Assembly: GCA_045637775.1 (NCBI GenBank)
Contig: JAZUAC010000032.1
Span: 1 to 48,500 of the forward strand
Source: UMGS172 sp045637775
GTDB taxonomy: Bacteria > Bacillota > Clostridia > Oscillospirales > Acutalibacteraceae
Length of the DNA: 48,500 nucleotides
Direction: 5' to 3'
This document shows, in pieces, positions 40,532 to 48,500 of this stretch. The position numbers and the translations under genes are program-made. How positions within the stretch are numbered: position 1 is the first letter of the stretch; each line of letters begins with the position of its first letter. A model generated the notes under the pieces. The model saw only the letters and a list, made by a program, of their open reading frames with translations, had not been told where the DNA came from and did not search any database.

Positions 40532-40744
40532 TTAAAACTCCCATCGCTTTGGCGGTGGGAGTTTTAATTTTTCGGTTAGGGACTCGAACCCTGAGAGGGT
40601 GAGAGGCGTTAAGAAAACAGTCCGGTGGACTGTTTTTAGCCTCGAAGTCCGCAGCGGCTATGCCGCAAGGATGAAAGACGCGAAGCGGCTTTGTCCCTCA
40701 CAGCGCACCATTAAAACTCCCATCGCTTTGGCGGTGGGAGTTTT
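40514..40744. mobile_element. Hairpin element flanked by a duplicated tRNA-Arg 3' end
   Basis: A 52-bp exact direct repeat covers the tRNA-Arg 3' end plus terminator (40514-40565 and 40693-40744, 179 bp apart). The interval contains a perfect 10-bp hairpin AAAACAGTCC / GGACTGTTTT (40614-40636), GC-rich stems (GCGGC/GCCGC, GAAGCGGC) and an exact 14-nt inverted copy of the T-arm, AGGGACTCGAACCC (40578-40591). It has no ORF, so it looks like a non-autonomous element or the scar of one that uses the tRNA 3' end. Confidence 0.65.
40534..40573 (+). terminator. Intrinsic terminator of tRNA-Arg
   Basis: Stem AAAACTCCCATCGC / GCGGTGGGAGTTTT (one wobble) with loop TTTG, then AATTTTT. It is repeated almost unchanged at 40713-40751. 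Confidence 0.92.
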
Positions 40745-40814
40745 TGTTTTTTGTACCTTCAGGCCTTGAAATAAACCACAGTCTATCGGCGGAAGAAAGA
40801 GTGCGGAGCAATAA

Positions 40815-40842
40815 AAAGCCTCCCTTGCACAGGGGGCTTTGT
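40815..40842 (+). terminator. Terminator-type hairpin
   Basis: Stem AAAGCCTCC / GGGGGCTTT with loop about CTTGCACA. The T-run is part of the arm (CTTTGTG). The stretch 40750-40915 has no convincing gene. Confidence 0.4.
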
Positions 40843-40920
40843 GCAACTACCTGTTTACGGGTTGCGGTGCATCAGATGCGAAAATATTATTTAGGTGCCC
40901 CTTTTAGGAGTTAAGACAGC

Positions 40921-40957
40921 AATAAAGACCACCGGTTGAACCGGCGGTCTTTATTTT
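40921..40957. terminator. Terminator of the sodium:solute symporter gene
   Basis: Stem AATAAAGACC-A-CCGGTT / AACCGG-C-GGTCTTTATT with a one-base G loop or slightly open top, A- and T-rich on both sides. It lies just past the leftward symporter stop codon. Confidence 0.88.
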
Positions 40958-40960
40958 TCA

Positions 40961-42577
40961 CTATCCCAGAGAATCCTTTTTGTTGGTTACAACTGTATGG
41001 TTGTAGCAATCAAATTTTTCGTCAATGTTATTGGGAAGGGTCTTTTTGGTGAGAAGGCTTACAACGGGAACGATTATTAGTCCCCCAATCATTGCAAAAA
41101 CACCCGAGTAGAGCGAATTGGTGAAGATGAAGTTTACTATGGGGATGTTAGCTACATTCAGCCAACCGACCGAGATGCAAAGCTGAATTATCTCAAGTCC
41201 TGTGCCAAAGATAAACGATGCCATAACGGCGGCGCGTGTTGTCTTTTTCCAGTACAAACCGTAGAGGAACGGTGCAAGGAAGGCTCCGGCCAAGGCACCC
41301 CATGAAACGCCCATCATCTGTGCAATGAAAACCGAATCTGCCCAAATGGTATCTTTAAGAATGGCGATGACGGCCGAAACTGCAATAAAGAATACGATGA
41401 ACAGGCGCATAATAAACACGCTCTTTTTATCGCTGACCGTTTTCTTTTTCTCCATTGTTGGCTTAACAACGTCAAGTGTTAAGGTAGAGGATGAGGTCAG
41501 AACAAGTGAAGAAAGTGTGGACATTGAAGCTGCCAATACAAGCACGATGATGAGAGCTACTATAGCGGCAGGAAGATTCTGAAGCATGGTGGGAATAACC
41601 TTGTCAAACTTGGTTCCTGCGGCAGAGGTGAATCCTGCGAGCTCCATTTCTTTAAAGTATAATTTACCGAATCCGCCAAGGAAGTAACAACCGCCTGCAA
41701 CGATAATGGCGAATACTGTCGAAATTATTGTGCCCTTTTTGATGGCACCTTCGTCTTTAATGGAGTAGAACTTGCCGACCATCTGAGGCAGACCCCATGT
41801 GCCTAAAGAGGTTAAAATAACAACAAAGAACAGGAATATTGGATTGGGACCAAACATTGAGGTGTACTCATGACCTGCATGCTCGCTTTCGGCAAGTGAT
41901 CGCACTGCTTCAGCGAAACCGCCGTTTTGCGAAAGCACAGCCACGACAACCGCAACGATACCAACAAGCATGATGATTCCTTGAATGAAATCGTTGACAG
42001 CGGTTGCCATGTAACCGCCGAAGATAACATAAACACCCGTCAAAACAGCCATTCCGACAACGATAACCCAGTAGGGAATGTCGAAAACATTATTAAAAAG
42101 AGAGGAAAGACCATTGTAAAGCGAAGCTGTGTAGGGAATGAGGAACACGAAAACGATAAACGATGCCACAACCTTGAGTTTTTTGGAATCGTAACGCTTT
42201 TCAAAAAAATCGGGCATGGTTTTGGAGCCTAAATGCTGGATCATAACACGCGTCCTGCGACCCAAAACAGTCCAGGCAAGCAACGAGCCGATAAAGGCAT
42301 TACCCAAGCCTATCCAAGTGGATGCAAGACCAAAGTTCCAACCGAACTGACCTGCATAACCGACAAAGATAACAGCCGAGAAATACGACGTGCCAAAGGC
42401 GAAGGCGGTAAGCCACGGACCGACTGCACGACCACCCAAAACAAAGCTGTCAACACTCTTTGAATGTTTTCGGCAGGAAAAACCGACGAAAAGCATCAAT
42501 CCAAAGAAGCAGATAAGCATAGGCACCGAGATAAGTACGGTTGGTGAAACGGATAATAGGTTAGTTAAATTCGACAT
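40961..42577 (-). CDS. Sodium:solute symporter (SSS family)
   Basis: A 538-residue polytopic transporter with about 13 hydrophobic helices. VDSFVLGGRAVGPWLTAFAF, GTSYFSAVIFVGYAGQFGW, LGRRTRVM, MPDFFEKRYDSKKLK and LAASMSTLSSLVLTSSS (the Na2-site Ser/Thr cluster) match the SSS/PutP superfamily. The substrate cannot be told from sequence; proline, sugars and carboxylates are all possible, and the nearby glycosidases hint at a sugar. Start 42577 follows AGAGGTG; the frame is open further upstream but lacks a ribosome site. Confidence 0.9.
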   Translation of the reverse strand: MSNLTNLLSVSPTVLISVPMLICFFGLMLFVGFSCRKHSKSVDSFVLGGRAVGPWLTAFAFGTSYFSAVIFVGYAGQFGWNFGLASTWIGLGNAFIGSLLAWTVLGRRTRVMIQHLGSKTMPDFFEKRYDSKKLKVVASFIVFVFLIPYTASLYNGLSSLFNNVFDIPYWVIVVGMAVLTGVYVIFGGYMATAVNDFIQGIIMLVGIVAVVVAVLSQNGGFAEAVRSLAESEHAGHEYTSMFGPNPIFLFFVVILTSLGTWGLPQMVGKFYSIKDEGAIKKGTIISTVFAIIVAGGCYFLGGFGKLYFKEMELAGFTSAAGTKFDKVIPTMLQNLPAAIVALIIVLVLAASMSTLSSLVLTSSSTLTLDVVKPTMEKKKTVSDKKSVFIMRLFIVFFIAVSAVIAILKDTIWADSVFIAQMMGVSWGALAGAFLAPFLYGLYWKKTTRAAVMASFIFGTGLEIIQLCISVGWLNVANIPIVNFIFTNSLYSGVFAMIGGLIIVPVVSLLTKKTLPNNIDEKFDCYNHTVVTNKKDSLG

Positions 42578-42599
42578 GTTAACACCTCTTTGATGATTT

Positions 42600-42656
42600 A
42601 AAGCGCAAAATCGCTTTATTGATTTAAACTTTAACACTTTAAAGCGAATTTGTCAA
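42600..42656 (-). promoter_or_regulatory. Symporter promoter with AAAGCG repeats
   Basis: Minus strand TTGACA, a 17-bp spacer and TAAAGT (42628-42656). An inverted repeat AAAGCG / CGCTTT (42600-42617) sits just past the start point, and further TTTAAAGCG half-sites lie inside the promoter, suggesting a regulator site. Confidence 0.7.
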
Positions 42657-42729
42657 GAGGTTTTAGGGAATTTTTATAAATTTTATTTTTGAGTGTGAAA
42701 TAGGCGGTAATATTCGACGGTACATTGCC

Positions 42730-42757
42730 TTGACAAAATAAGGGTTTGTGATAAAAT
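42730..42757 (+). promoter_or_regulatory. Sigma-A promoter of pnuC
   Basis: TTGACA, a 16-bp spacer and TAAAAT, leader about 40 nt. Confidence 0.85.
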
Positions 42758-42803
42758 ATCAAGTATAAATTTGTGCGGATAATCAACATTTTTAGGAGTT
42801 TTC

Positions 42804-43493
42804 ATGAAGATACGTAATCCTTTTTCATCGCTTAACCGCTTTGAGTGGCTGCTATACTGTTTTTCGGCAATGGCTGTCATTGTGTCGGGCGTTTTGGGCG
42901 GGTCAAACGGATGGATGTCAACCGTTGCATCCTTCGTGGGTGTCACTGCACTGATATTTGTTGCCAAAGGCGATGTTTTCGGTCAGATACTGACACTTGT
43001 TTTCAGTGTGTTCTACGGAATTATATCGCTTTCTTTCAACTATTACGGCGAAATGATAACCTATATGTGCATGACGGCTCCAATAGCCGCCGCATCGGTG
43101 GTTTCGTGGATAAGACACCCTTATAATAATTCGCATGAGGTTGAGATTGCCAAACTCACCAAGCGTAATGTGGCAATTATGTGGTGTTTGACCACAGTGG
43201 TGACGGTTGCCTTTTATTTTATATTGGGTTACTTTGACAATGCAAACCTTACTGTAAGCACTGTTTCGGTAACAACAAGCTTTTTGGCGTCGTATCTGAC
43301 ATTTTTCCGCAGCCCTTACTATGCCCTTGCCTACGCCGCTAACGACATTGTGCTGATAGCCCTTTGGATAATGGCGAGCGTTACCGATATTAAATACATT
43401 TCCATGGTAGTCTGCTTTATAGCCTTTTTTGCCAACGATATGTATGGCTTTTATAACTGGAAAAGAATGCAGAGAAAACAGAAAGTTCAATAA
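42804..43493 (+). CDS. pnuC: PnuC-family nicotinamide riboside/mononucleotide transporter
   Basis: A 229-residue membrane protein with about seven helices. WMSTVASFVGVTALIFVAKGD, YGEMITYM, SPYYALAYAANDIVLIALW and a late FFANDMYGFYNWKRM match PnuC proteins, which carry nicotinamide riboside by facilitated diffusion and trap it through a kinase. Start follows TTAGGAG. Its own promoter and a following terminator make it monocistronic. Together with nadB-nadC it suggests both synthesis and salvage of NAD precursors. Confidence 0.88.
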   Translation: MKIRNPFSSLNRFEWLLYCFSAMAVIVSGVLGGSNGWMSTVASFVGVTALIFVAKGDVFGQILTLVFSVFYGIISLSFNYYGEMITYMCMTAPIAAASVVSWIRHPYNNSHEVEIAKLTKRNVAIMWCLTTVVTVAFYFILGYFDNANLTVSTVSVTTSFLASYLTFFRSPYYALAYAANDIVLIALWIMASVTDIKYISMVVCFIAFFANDMYGFYNWKRMQRKQKVQ

Positions 43494-43563
43494 AAACAAG
43501 ATGACACAAAAGGGAAACGGCGCTGACTTCTTGTGTTCACTTACTAACTATAAACACAGCGAT

Positions 43564-43604
43564 AAAAAAACCGATGTGAACAGTTTGTTCACATCGGTTT
43601 TTGA
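43564..43604. terminator. Bidirectional terminator between pnuC and ireB
   Basis: A perfect stem AAAACCGATGTGAACA / TGTTCACATCGGTTTT with a 3-nt loop; A- and T-tracts on both sides, between convergent genes. Confidence 0.92.
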
Positions 43605-43615
43605 CTTGCTTCAAA

Positions 43616-43873
43616 TCAATTGGTCAAATAATACTTCACAAGAATCTGCAACAAAATATCGCGGTCGATACGTCTTATCAAGTTGCGTGCATTGTTGTGG
43701 GTGGTGATATAGGTCGGGTCCTCCGACAAAATATAACCGACAAGCTGATTCACGGGGTTATAACCTTTTTCCTTAAGGGCATTATAGACCACGAGCATTA
43801 TTCTTCTGACCTCTTGCTCGCTTTCATTACCGAGGCTAAAGGTTATGGTACTCTGATTGTTTCCGCTGCTCAT
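43616..43873 (-). CDS. ireB: IreB-family regulatory phosphoprotein (YrzL/DUF965)
   Basis: An 85-residue protein, essentially a textbook IreB: TITFSLGNESEQEVRRIM, VYNALKEKGYNPVNQLVGYI, SEDPTYITTHNNARNLIRRI and a C-terminal LLQILVKYYLTN. In Enterococcus IreB is phosphorylated by the PASTA kinase IreK (Stk) and affects cell-wall stress resistance; its Clostridia role is not known. Start follows GAGAGGTG. It lies 105 nt after pcrA on the same strand. The usual neighbours alaS and ruvX are absent. Confidence 0.93.
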   Translation of the reverse strand: MSSGNNQSTITFSLGNESEQEVRRIMLVVYNALKEKGYNPVNQLVGYILSEDPTYITTHNNARNLIRRIDRDILLQILVKYYLTN

Positions 43874-43978
43874 AATTTATAGCACCTCTCATTTGTTAAA
43901 ATCTGTTAATCGCATTTTTTATAATTGTACAACATAGTTTCTCATTTTACAAGTAAAAAATGCAAAAATTTATCACTT

Positions 43979-46450
43979 TTACAGTTTTTCAAGCCTTGCA
44001 AAGTTTGCCATAAGCTTTTTGGTGCCCTTTAAGTCAAAAGCAATCTCCAAAAGTGTGTCATTACCCATAGGTTTTGCAGAAAGTATCATACCCTCGCCAA
44101 AAACCTTGTGCTTGACCCTTTGCCCCACCGAGTAACTGTTACTTGATGATTTGGCTTTGCTTGAGGCCTGCGATCTTTGTAAAATTGTGCCTTTGGTCTC
44201 ATTCTTCTTAGGTATTGCGCTGAAATAATCGTCAAATTCTGATTTGGTTTCGCCATAAGAATTGTATCTCGAACCCGAACCGCCGTAAGATGAACTGCCA
44301 AACGATGAACCGCTTGAATAACGGAACTCGGCACTGCCCATGCCAAACGCCGACATGCCACCACGGACACTTTTTATGTTACAAAGCTCCTTGGGTATTT
44401 CTTCAAGGAAACGGGACGGTGCATTTCGACTTGTGGTACCGTAAAGCATACGGGTATAGGCGTTGGAAATATGAAGATTCTTTCGAGCGCGCGTTATGGC
44501 AACATAGGCCAAACGACGCTCCTCCTCAATATCTTCTTCGGTGCCGTAGACCGACTGATTGCCCGGGAAAATACCTTCTTCAAGACCCACAAGATAAACA
44601 TTGTTAAACTCAAGACCCTTGGCAGAATGTATGGTCATAAGCACAACGGCATCGGCTTCTGAATCGAATTGGTCAATGTCGCTGATAAGGGCAACTTCCT
44701 CCAAAAATCCCGAAAGACTGGGGTCATCATGCTCCTTTTCATACTGTGCAATGCTCGAAGCCAATTCCTTAACGTTGTCAAGTCGGTCGGCACCTTCTTT
44801 GCCTTCGGCAATGAGTGCAAGCGTGTAGCCCGATTTGTCAAGCATTTCTTCAAACAGTTCAAGCAATGTCGACTCTGCCGCAAACTCGGTCAGCTTTTCT
44901 ATCATAGTACAAAATTCTTTAAGCTTTTTAGCGGCACGCTGCAAAGGAGGGAAGTCCTCTGCCGAGTTGAATACCTCAAAAAGTGTAAGACCTGTTTGGT
45001 CGGAAATTTCGATAGCGCGTGCTACCGTGGTGTCACCAATGCCGCGTTTTGGCTCGTTGATAATACGGGTCAAACGCACACGGTCGCCATGGTTGGCAAT
45101 GACATTAAGATAGGCGATAACATCCTTGATTTCCTTGCGGTCGTAGAATCGGTGACCGCCAACAACACGGTATGGCACACCCGAACGAGCCAACACATTT
45201 TCAATGGCGTTGGACTGTGCGTTCATGCGGTACAAAACGGCATTGTCGGAGTATTTTCCGCCTTTTGCAACCAGGTTTAAGATACCGTCAACAACATGTG
45301 AGGCTTCGCTTTGCTCATCGGGTGCGGTGTAGACCTCAATTTTGTCACCACCGTCATCGGCTGTCCAAAGGTTTTTGCCTTTTCGAGCCTTGTTGTTGGC
45401 AATAACGGCATTCGCGGCATCAAGAATAACCGAGGTTGAACGGTAATTCTGTTCAAGTCGGATAACGGTCGAATCGGGATAGGTGTCCTCAAAGCTTAAA
45501 ATATTTTCAATGGTAGCTCCGCGGAAACGGTAGATACTCTGGTCGTCATCACCCACAACACAGATATTACGGCTTTTTTGAGCAAGCAGGCTAACCAACT
45601 CATACTGTGCGTGGTTGGTGTCCTGATACTCATCAACCATTATGTAACGGAATCGGCGGTGGTAAAAGTCCAAAGCCTCGGTCGATTCGCGGAACAGCTT
45701 AACGGTGTTGACAATCATATCGTCAAAATCCATTGCATCGGCTTCCTTGAGTGCTTTTTGATAGTAGGAATATGCCTTGCCGATTTTAGAAAGACGGATA
45801 TCACCCGTGTTTTCCTTAATGAACTCCTCGGGGGTAATAAGTCGGTCTTTTGCATTGGAAATAGCGTTGAGGGTGGACTTAATGGGGAACATTTTTTCGT
45901 CCATTCCAATGTTTTTGTAGACCTCTTTCATAACGCGTTTAGAATCGTCGGTGTCGTAAATCGTAAAGTGCGAGGAATAACCGATACGGTCACCGAAACG
46001 GCGCAAAATACGCCCACAAACCGAGTGGAAGGTGCCTGCCCAAATGTCAAGCCCGTCATCACCCAGCATTGCGGAAATACGCTCTTTGAGTTCACCGGCA
46101 GCCTTGTTGGTGAAGGTGATAGCAAGTATTTCCCAGGGTTTTGCGGCATCGACCGAGAATATTCCACCGTTTTCAAAGTCGTCCAAAGCCGCCATTTGCT
46201 CAATTTGTGGAAAGGTTTCCTCATTCACAAAGGGCGGAATATAGTCGGAATTAAAGGCGTTGCCGAACTTTACAAGTGAGGCAATGCGATTGACCAAAAC
46301 GGTGGTTTTTCCACTTCCTGCACCTGCTAAAATAAGCACAGGACCGTCGGAGGTGACCACACCTTTAAACTGCATATTGTTCATACGGCTGAAGTATTTT
46401 TTAATAACCTCACGCCGCAAGGTTAAAAATTTTGTGTTGATATCGGGCAT
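43979..46450 (-). CDS. pcrA: ATP-dependent DNA helicase PcrA/UvrD
   Basis: An 823-residue superfamily 1A helicase that unwinds DNA and removes RecA or stalled RNA polymerase in repair. Motifs: Q-motif NNMQFKGVV (24-32), Walker A LAGAGSGKT (41-49), AGTFHSVC, DEYQDTN (motif II), GDDDQSIYRFRGA (motif III), RLEQNYRST (motif IV), MTIHSAKGLEF and YVAITRARKNL (motifs V and VI), plus a C-terminal Tudor-like VGQRVKHKVFGEGMIL. About 45 extra residues (about 62-106, FGNAFNSDYIPPFVNEET...) are inserted between motifs I and Ia, and a Gly/Ser-rich linker precedes the C-domain. Start follows TTAGGAG. Confidence 0.95.
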   Translation of the reverse strand: MPDINTKFLTLRREVIKKYFSRMNNMQFKGVVTSDGPVLILAGAGSGKTTVLVNRIASLVKFGNAFNSDYIPPFVNEETFPQIEQMAALDDFENGGIFSVDAAKPWEILAITFTNKAAGELKERISAMLGDDGLDIWAGTFHSVCGRILRRFGDRIGYSSHFTIYDTDDSKRVMKEVYKNIGMDEKMFPIKSTLNAISNAKDRLITPEEFIKENTGDIRLSKIGKAYSYYQKALKEADAMDFDDMIVNTVKLFRESTEALDFYHRRFRYIMVDEYQDTNHAQYELVSLLAQKSRNICVVGDDDQSIYRFRGATIENILSFEDTYPDSTVIRLEQNYRSTSVILDAANAVIANNKARKGKNLWTADDGGDKIEVYTAPDEQSEASHVVDGILNLVAKGGKYSDNAVLYRMNAQSNAIENVLARSGVPYRVVGGHRFYDRKEIKDVIAYLNVIANHGDRVRLTRIINEPKRGIGDTTVARAIEISDQTGLTLFEVFNSAEDFPPLQRAAKKLKEFCTMIEKLTEFAAESTLLELFEEMLDKSGYTLALIAEGKEGADRLDNVKELASSIAQYEKEHDDPSLSGFLEEVALISDIDQFDSEADAVVLMTIHSAKGLEFNNVYLVGLEEGIFPGNQSVYGTEEDIEEERRLAYVAITRARKNLHISNAYTRMLYGTTSRNAPSRFLEEIPKELCNIKSVRGGMSAFGMGSAEFRYSSGSSFGSSSYGGSGSRYNSYGETKSEFDDYFSAIPKKNETKGTILQRSQASSKAKSSSNSYSVGQRVKHKVFGEGMILSAKPMGNDTLLEIAFDLKGTKKLMANFARLEKL

Positions 46451-46480
46451 TTCAAAACTCCTAAAATTCCAAGTAAAGAT

Positions 46481-46509
46481 ATTATACTATATTTGTTTAG
46501 GCTTTTCAA
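46481..46509 (-). promoter_or_regulatory. Sigma-A promoter of pcrA
   Basis: Minus strand TTGAAA, a 17-bp spacer and TATAAT, leader about 25 nt. Confidence 0.85.
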
Positions 46510-46555
46510 CCGAATTACCTGATGATTTCATTTTTTATTTTTCATGTGTTGTAAA

Positions 46556-46593
46556 AACAAAAACCGACATTGTTTTACCAATGTCGGTTTAGT
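46556..46593 (-). terminator. Intrinsic terminator of the leucine-rich-repeat gene
   Basis: Minus strand AAACCGACATTG / CAATGTCGGTTT with loop GTAAAA, followed by TTGTTTTT. Confidence 0.88.
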
Positions 46594-46603
46594 ATCACCT
46601 GAT

Positions 46604-48385
46604 TTAATTCTCTGTTTTCTTGCACTTTAAGATGACAGCCAAAACAACTGCGCCTGCGATAAGCACCGCTGCTACGATGATTATAACGATCCACCAAACA
46701 TTTGATGAATTAGCTTGGGGCTCAATGACATCGGTAGGCACGCTGACAACGTTGTCTATAACCTCGCCTGTTTTTTCGTCAAGAACAGGCACGGGAGCTT
46801 TGGCGTTGCCGTAAACAAATTGAACGTTTTCCAGAATTTCATTACCCTCAATTATTTCGATTCTGTCCCAATCTTCTTTTTGACCGCCGTAATAAATAGT
46901 TTTCAAGCTATTGCAACCCTCGAACGCCGAAAAGTCGATAGCGGTGACCGATGCAGGGATGCCCATGACCTCCATATCAGCACAGCCCGAGAAGGCATAC
47001 TTATCGATCTTGGTGGCAAAATCGGGGATGATGCATATTTTACTGCCGCGGATCAGAATGTTTTTCTTCCAATCGTAAAGCATGCCCTTGTTACCGCCCG
47101 GATTACCGTAACGCTTGTCTGTTGCGGCACACTTTATGCTGATGAGTGCCGAACACCCCTCAAACACACCCTCGCCGATATCGTCAACCGATGCAGGTAT
47201 GGAAATCTCGGTCAAAGCGGTACAATTGGCAAAAGCAAATCTCTGAATAACGGCAAGCTTTTCCGGCAGGGTTATACCGGTAAGCTTGGTGCAACCGCTG
47301 AATGCGCTGACACCAACGGTTTCGACGGTGTTGGGTAAGGTTATACCTGCGAGTTCGGTACAGCCTGCAAAAACACCGGCGCGAACTGCAGTGAGATTCT
47401 TGGGGAGTGTTATGCTCTGAAGTTTTTGGCAATCGCTGAAAGCTCTTGCACCGATAACCTCGACACAATCGGGTACGGTGATTGCGGTCAGCTCCTCGCA
47501 TCCCGAAAAGGCGAACTCACCGAGTGTTGTGACGCTTCCGTCGGCGGGGATTTTGCCGTTGTTAAAGCCTTTGATAAGAGTCTTTGAACTGATCTCCACA
47601 AGGCAACCTTCAATATTTTTGTAGTGTTTATTGTCACTCGAAATATCGATCACCGTTACGTTATCGCAAGCCGAAAACGCACCGTCACCTATTTCCGAAA
47701 CGGCAGCAGAAATGACCATCTTGTCGAGCTTTTCGCAACCGTAGAAGGCACATTCACCGATTGTGGTGACCGAATCGGGAATGTTAATTAAATTGATGGT
47801 TTTACAACCGTAGAAGGTGTAATCCTCGATAGTGGCGACGCCGTTGGGAATTGTAACCTCGGTTAAAGGGGTGCCGTTAAGTAAAAGAGTTCCTGTAATA
47901 TGTGCGGGGTTGGCATATTCACCGTCTTTTTCAGCGGCACACCACTGTGCAAGGTCGGAAATAGTTGCGGTTTTCAAAGCCTTGCAATTGTAAAAAGCGG
48001 CGTACTCGATTTTGTTGACGCTTCTGGGAATATCTATTGATTTAAGTGCGGTACAGCCGTAAAACGCACTGTATCCGATACCTGTGACGGTCTCGGGGAT
48101 GATTACACCGGTGATTTCAGTGCAATGCTGGAAAGCGTAGTCACCGATCGAGGTGACAGCAACATCATCGATATGAGAGGGGATTTCCACTATGCCGGAA
48201 GCGGTGGCGTCACATTTGGTAATGGTGATACCGCTGTTACGTGAAACGCGGTAGGTCAGAATACCGTTATATATAGATGTGGTAGGTTGGGAAGGGTAAG
48301 GACGTGCCGCAAAAGCAGAAACCGATAATAACGAAAACGATAAGAGTAATACCAGAATAAGGGATAAAGCTTTTAGAATCCTCAT
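46604..48385 (-). CDS. BspA-type leucine-rich-repeat surface protein
   Basis: A 593-residue exported protein: signal peptide (1-26, ending SAFA), a leader containing YNGILTYRVSRNSGI, then at least eleven BspA/TpLRR repeats of about 23 residues (e.g. LTEVTIPNGVATIEDYTFYGC, LQSITLPKNLTAVRAGVF), a Pro-rich stalk and a C-terminal membrane helix (about 567-588, VWWIVIIIVAAVLIAGAVVL) with a KCKK tail. No LPXTG motif, so it is membrane-anchored. Such proteins bind host or matrix glycoproteins; the ligand is unknown. No strong ribosome site is visible directly before the start apart from AAGGTGATCGT. Confidence 0.9.
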   Translation of the reverse strand: MRILKALSLILVLLLSFSLLSVSAFAARPYPSQPTTSIYNGILTYRVSRNSGITITKCDATASGIVEIPSHIDDVAVTSIGDYAFQHCTEITGVIIPETVTGIGYSAFYGCTALKSIDIPRSVNKIEYAAFYNCKALKTATISDLAQWCAAEKDGEYANPAHITGTLLLNGTPLTEVTIPNGVATIEDYTFYGCKTINLINIPDSVTTIGECAFYGCEKLDKMVISAAVSEIGDGAFSACDNVTVIDISSDNKHYKNIEGCLVEISSKTLIKGFNNGKIPADGSVTTLGEFAFSGCEELTAITVPDCVEVIGARAFSDCQKLQSITLPKNLTAVRAGVFAGCTELAGITLPNTVETVGVSAFSGCTKLTGITLPEKLAVIQRFAFANCTALTEISIPASVDDIGEGVFEGCSALISIKCAATDKRYGNPGGNKGMLYDWKKNILIRGSKICIIPDFATKIDKYAFSGCADMEVMGIPASVTAIDFSAFEGCNSLKTIYYGGQKEDWDRIEIIEGNEILENVQFVYGNAKAPVPVLDEKTGEVIDNVVSVPTDVIEPQANSSNVWWIVIIIVAAVLIAGAVVLAVILKCKKTEN

Positions 48386-48419
48386 ACGATCACCTTTTTA
48401 AAAAATAGTTTATTACTTA

Positions 48420-48448
48420 ATAATATCATGCTGTTGTTAAATATGCAA
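48420..48448 (-). promoter_or_regulatory. Sigma-A promoter of the leucine-rich-repeat gene
   Basis: Minus strand TTGCAT, a 17-bp spacer and TATTAT, leader about 30 nt. Sequence beyond this to 48500 shows no gene. Confidence 0.75.
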
Positions 48449-48500
48449 TAATGTTAAATTACAATTACCCAAAATTATGTTTCGCGAGGTGAGTCTGCCA

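Noticed and set aside
40658..40846. Minus-strand ORF of 62 codons near tRNA-Arg
   Set aside because: It runs through the duplicated tRNA 3' end and a terminator stem and has no ribosome site.
42918..43499. Long open frame opposite pnuC
   Set aside because: It is a shadow of pnuC: Cys/His-rich, low-complexity composition, no ribosome site, and the plus-strand gene has clear family signatures.

Overview
The window looks like a chromosomal segment of an anaerobic, spore-lineage Clostridia bacterium, probably a gut or rumen Oscillospirales/Ruminococcaceae-type organism. The evidence is the gene order yqfC-yqfD-phoH-ybeY-era-(yqzL)-recO, the sporulation gene ylbJ, lipoproteins with Gram-positive signal peptides, strong GGAGG-type ribosome sites, TTGACA/TATAAT promoters with 17-bp spacing, and a gut-type glycan toolkit. 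No phage genes, transposase or CRISPR array were found. The taxonomic call is inference.

Layout. 1-2.3 kb: end of a trmN6-like gene, rsmI and a TraB/GumN-like lipoprotein. 2.3-4.2 kb, minus strand: a small membrane protein, tRNA-Val and ylbJ. 4.2-11.5 kb, plus strand: the conserved sporulation/RNA/repair run yqfC, yqfD, phoH, ybeY, era, a short yqzL-like gene, recO, mutS2. 11.5-15.3 kb: pyridoxal kinase, a CofE-like protein, a GMP synthase that lacks its glutaminase half, and an inverted decayed copy of the guaA 3' end. 15.5-17 kb: two zinc-ribbon proteins. 17-20.8 kb: GH38 alpha-mannosidase plus mannose-6-phosphate isomerase. 20.8-23.7 kb: a PadR/DUF1700/DUF4097 operon facing an SdpI/ArsR pair. 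24-26.7 kb: radical SAM/SPASM protein and a transglutaminase-like lipoprotein. 26.8-30.7 kb: lone 5S rRNA, nadB-nadC and small unknown genes. 30.8-33 kb: lipoprotein serpin and a DegV protein, convergent. 33-38 kb: two divergent GH16-type lipoproteins (one apparently catalytically dead) and a xylose-isomerase-like TIM barrel. 38-38.9 kb: a protein-free interval with a promoter-to-terminator noncoding transcript of about 600 nt. 38.9-42.6 kb, with tRNA-Arg on the plus strand in between: a GH-A clan glycosidase, a hairpin element that duplicates the tRNA-Arg 3' end, and a sodium:solute symporter. 42.8-48.4 kb: PnuC, IreB, PcrA/UvrD and a BspA-type leucine-rich-repeat surface protein.

How parts fit together. 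Mannosidase and ManA form a mannoside-to-fructose-6-phosphate unit. The GH16 proteins, TIM-barrel protein and GH-A glycosidase suggest use of beta-glucan or xylan-type glycans. NadB and NadC make NAD de novo while PnuC imports a precursor. The serpin, transglutaminase-like lipoprotein and leucine-rich-repeat protein face the outside.

The most unusual object is the transcript at about 38206-38805. It has a near-consensus promoter (TAGACA, 17 bp, TATACT), a perfect intrinsic terminator, no ORF of normal size, and an internal tandem array with an exact 54-nt period whose units can form equivalent hairpins through different base pairs. A second promoter of the same type fires the opposite way and runs almost at once into its own terminator, predicting an RNA of about 40-45 nt. 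All functional statements rest on reading the sequence by eye; no searches were run.
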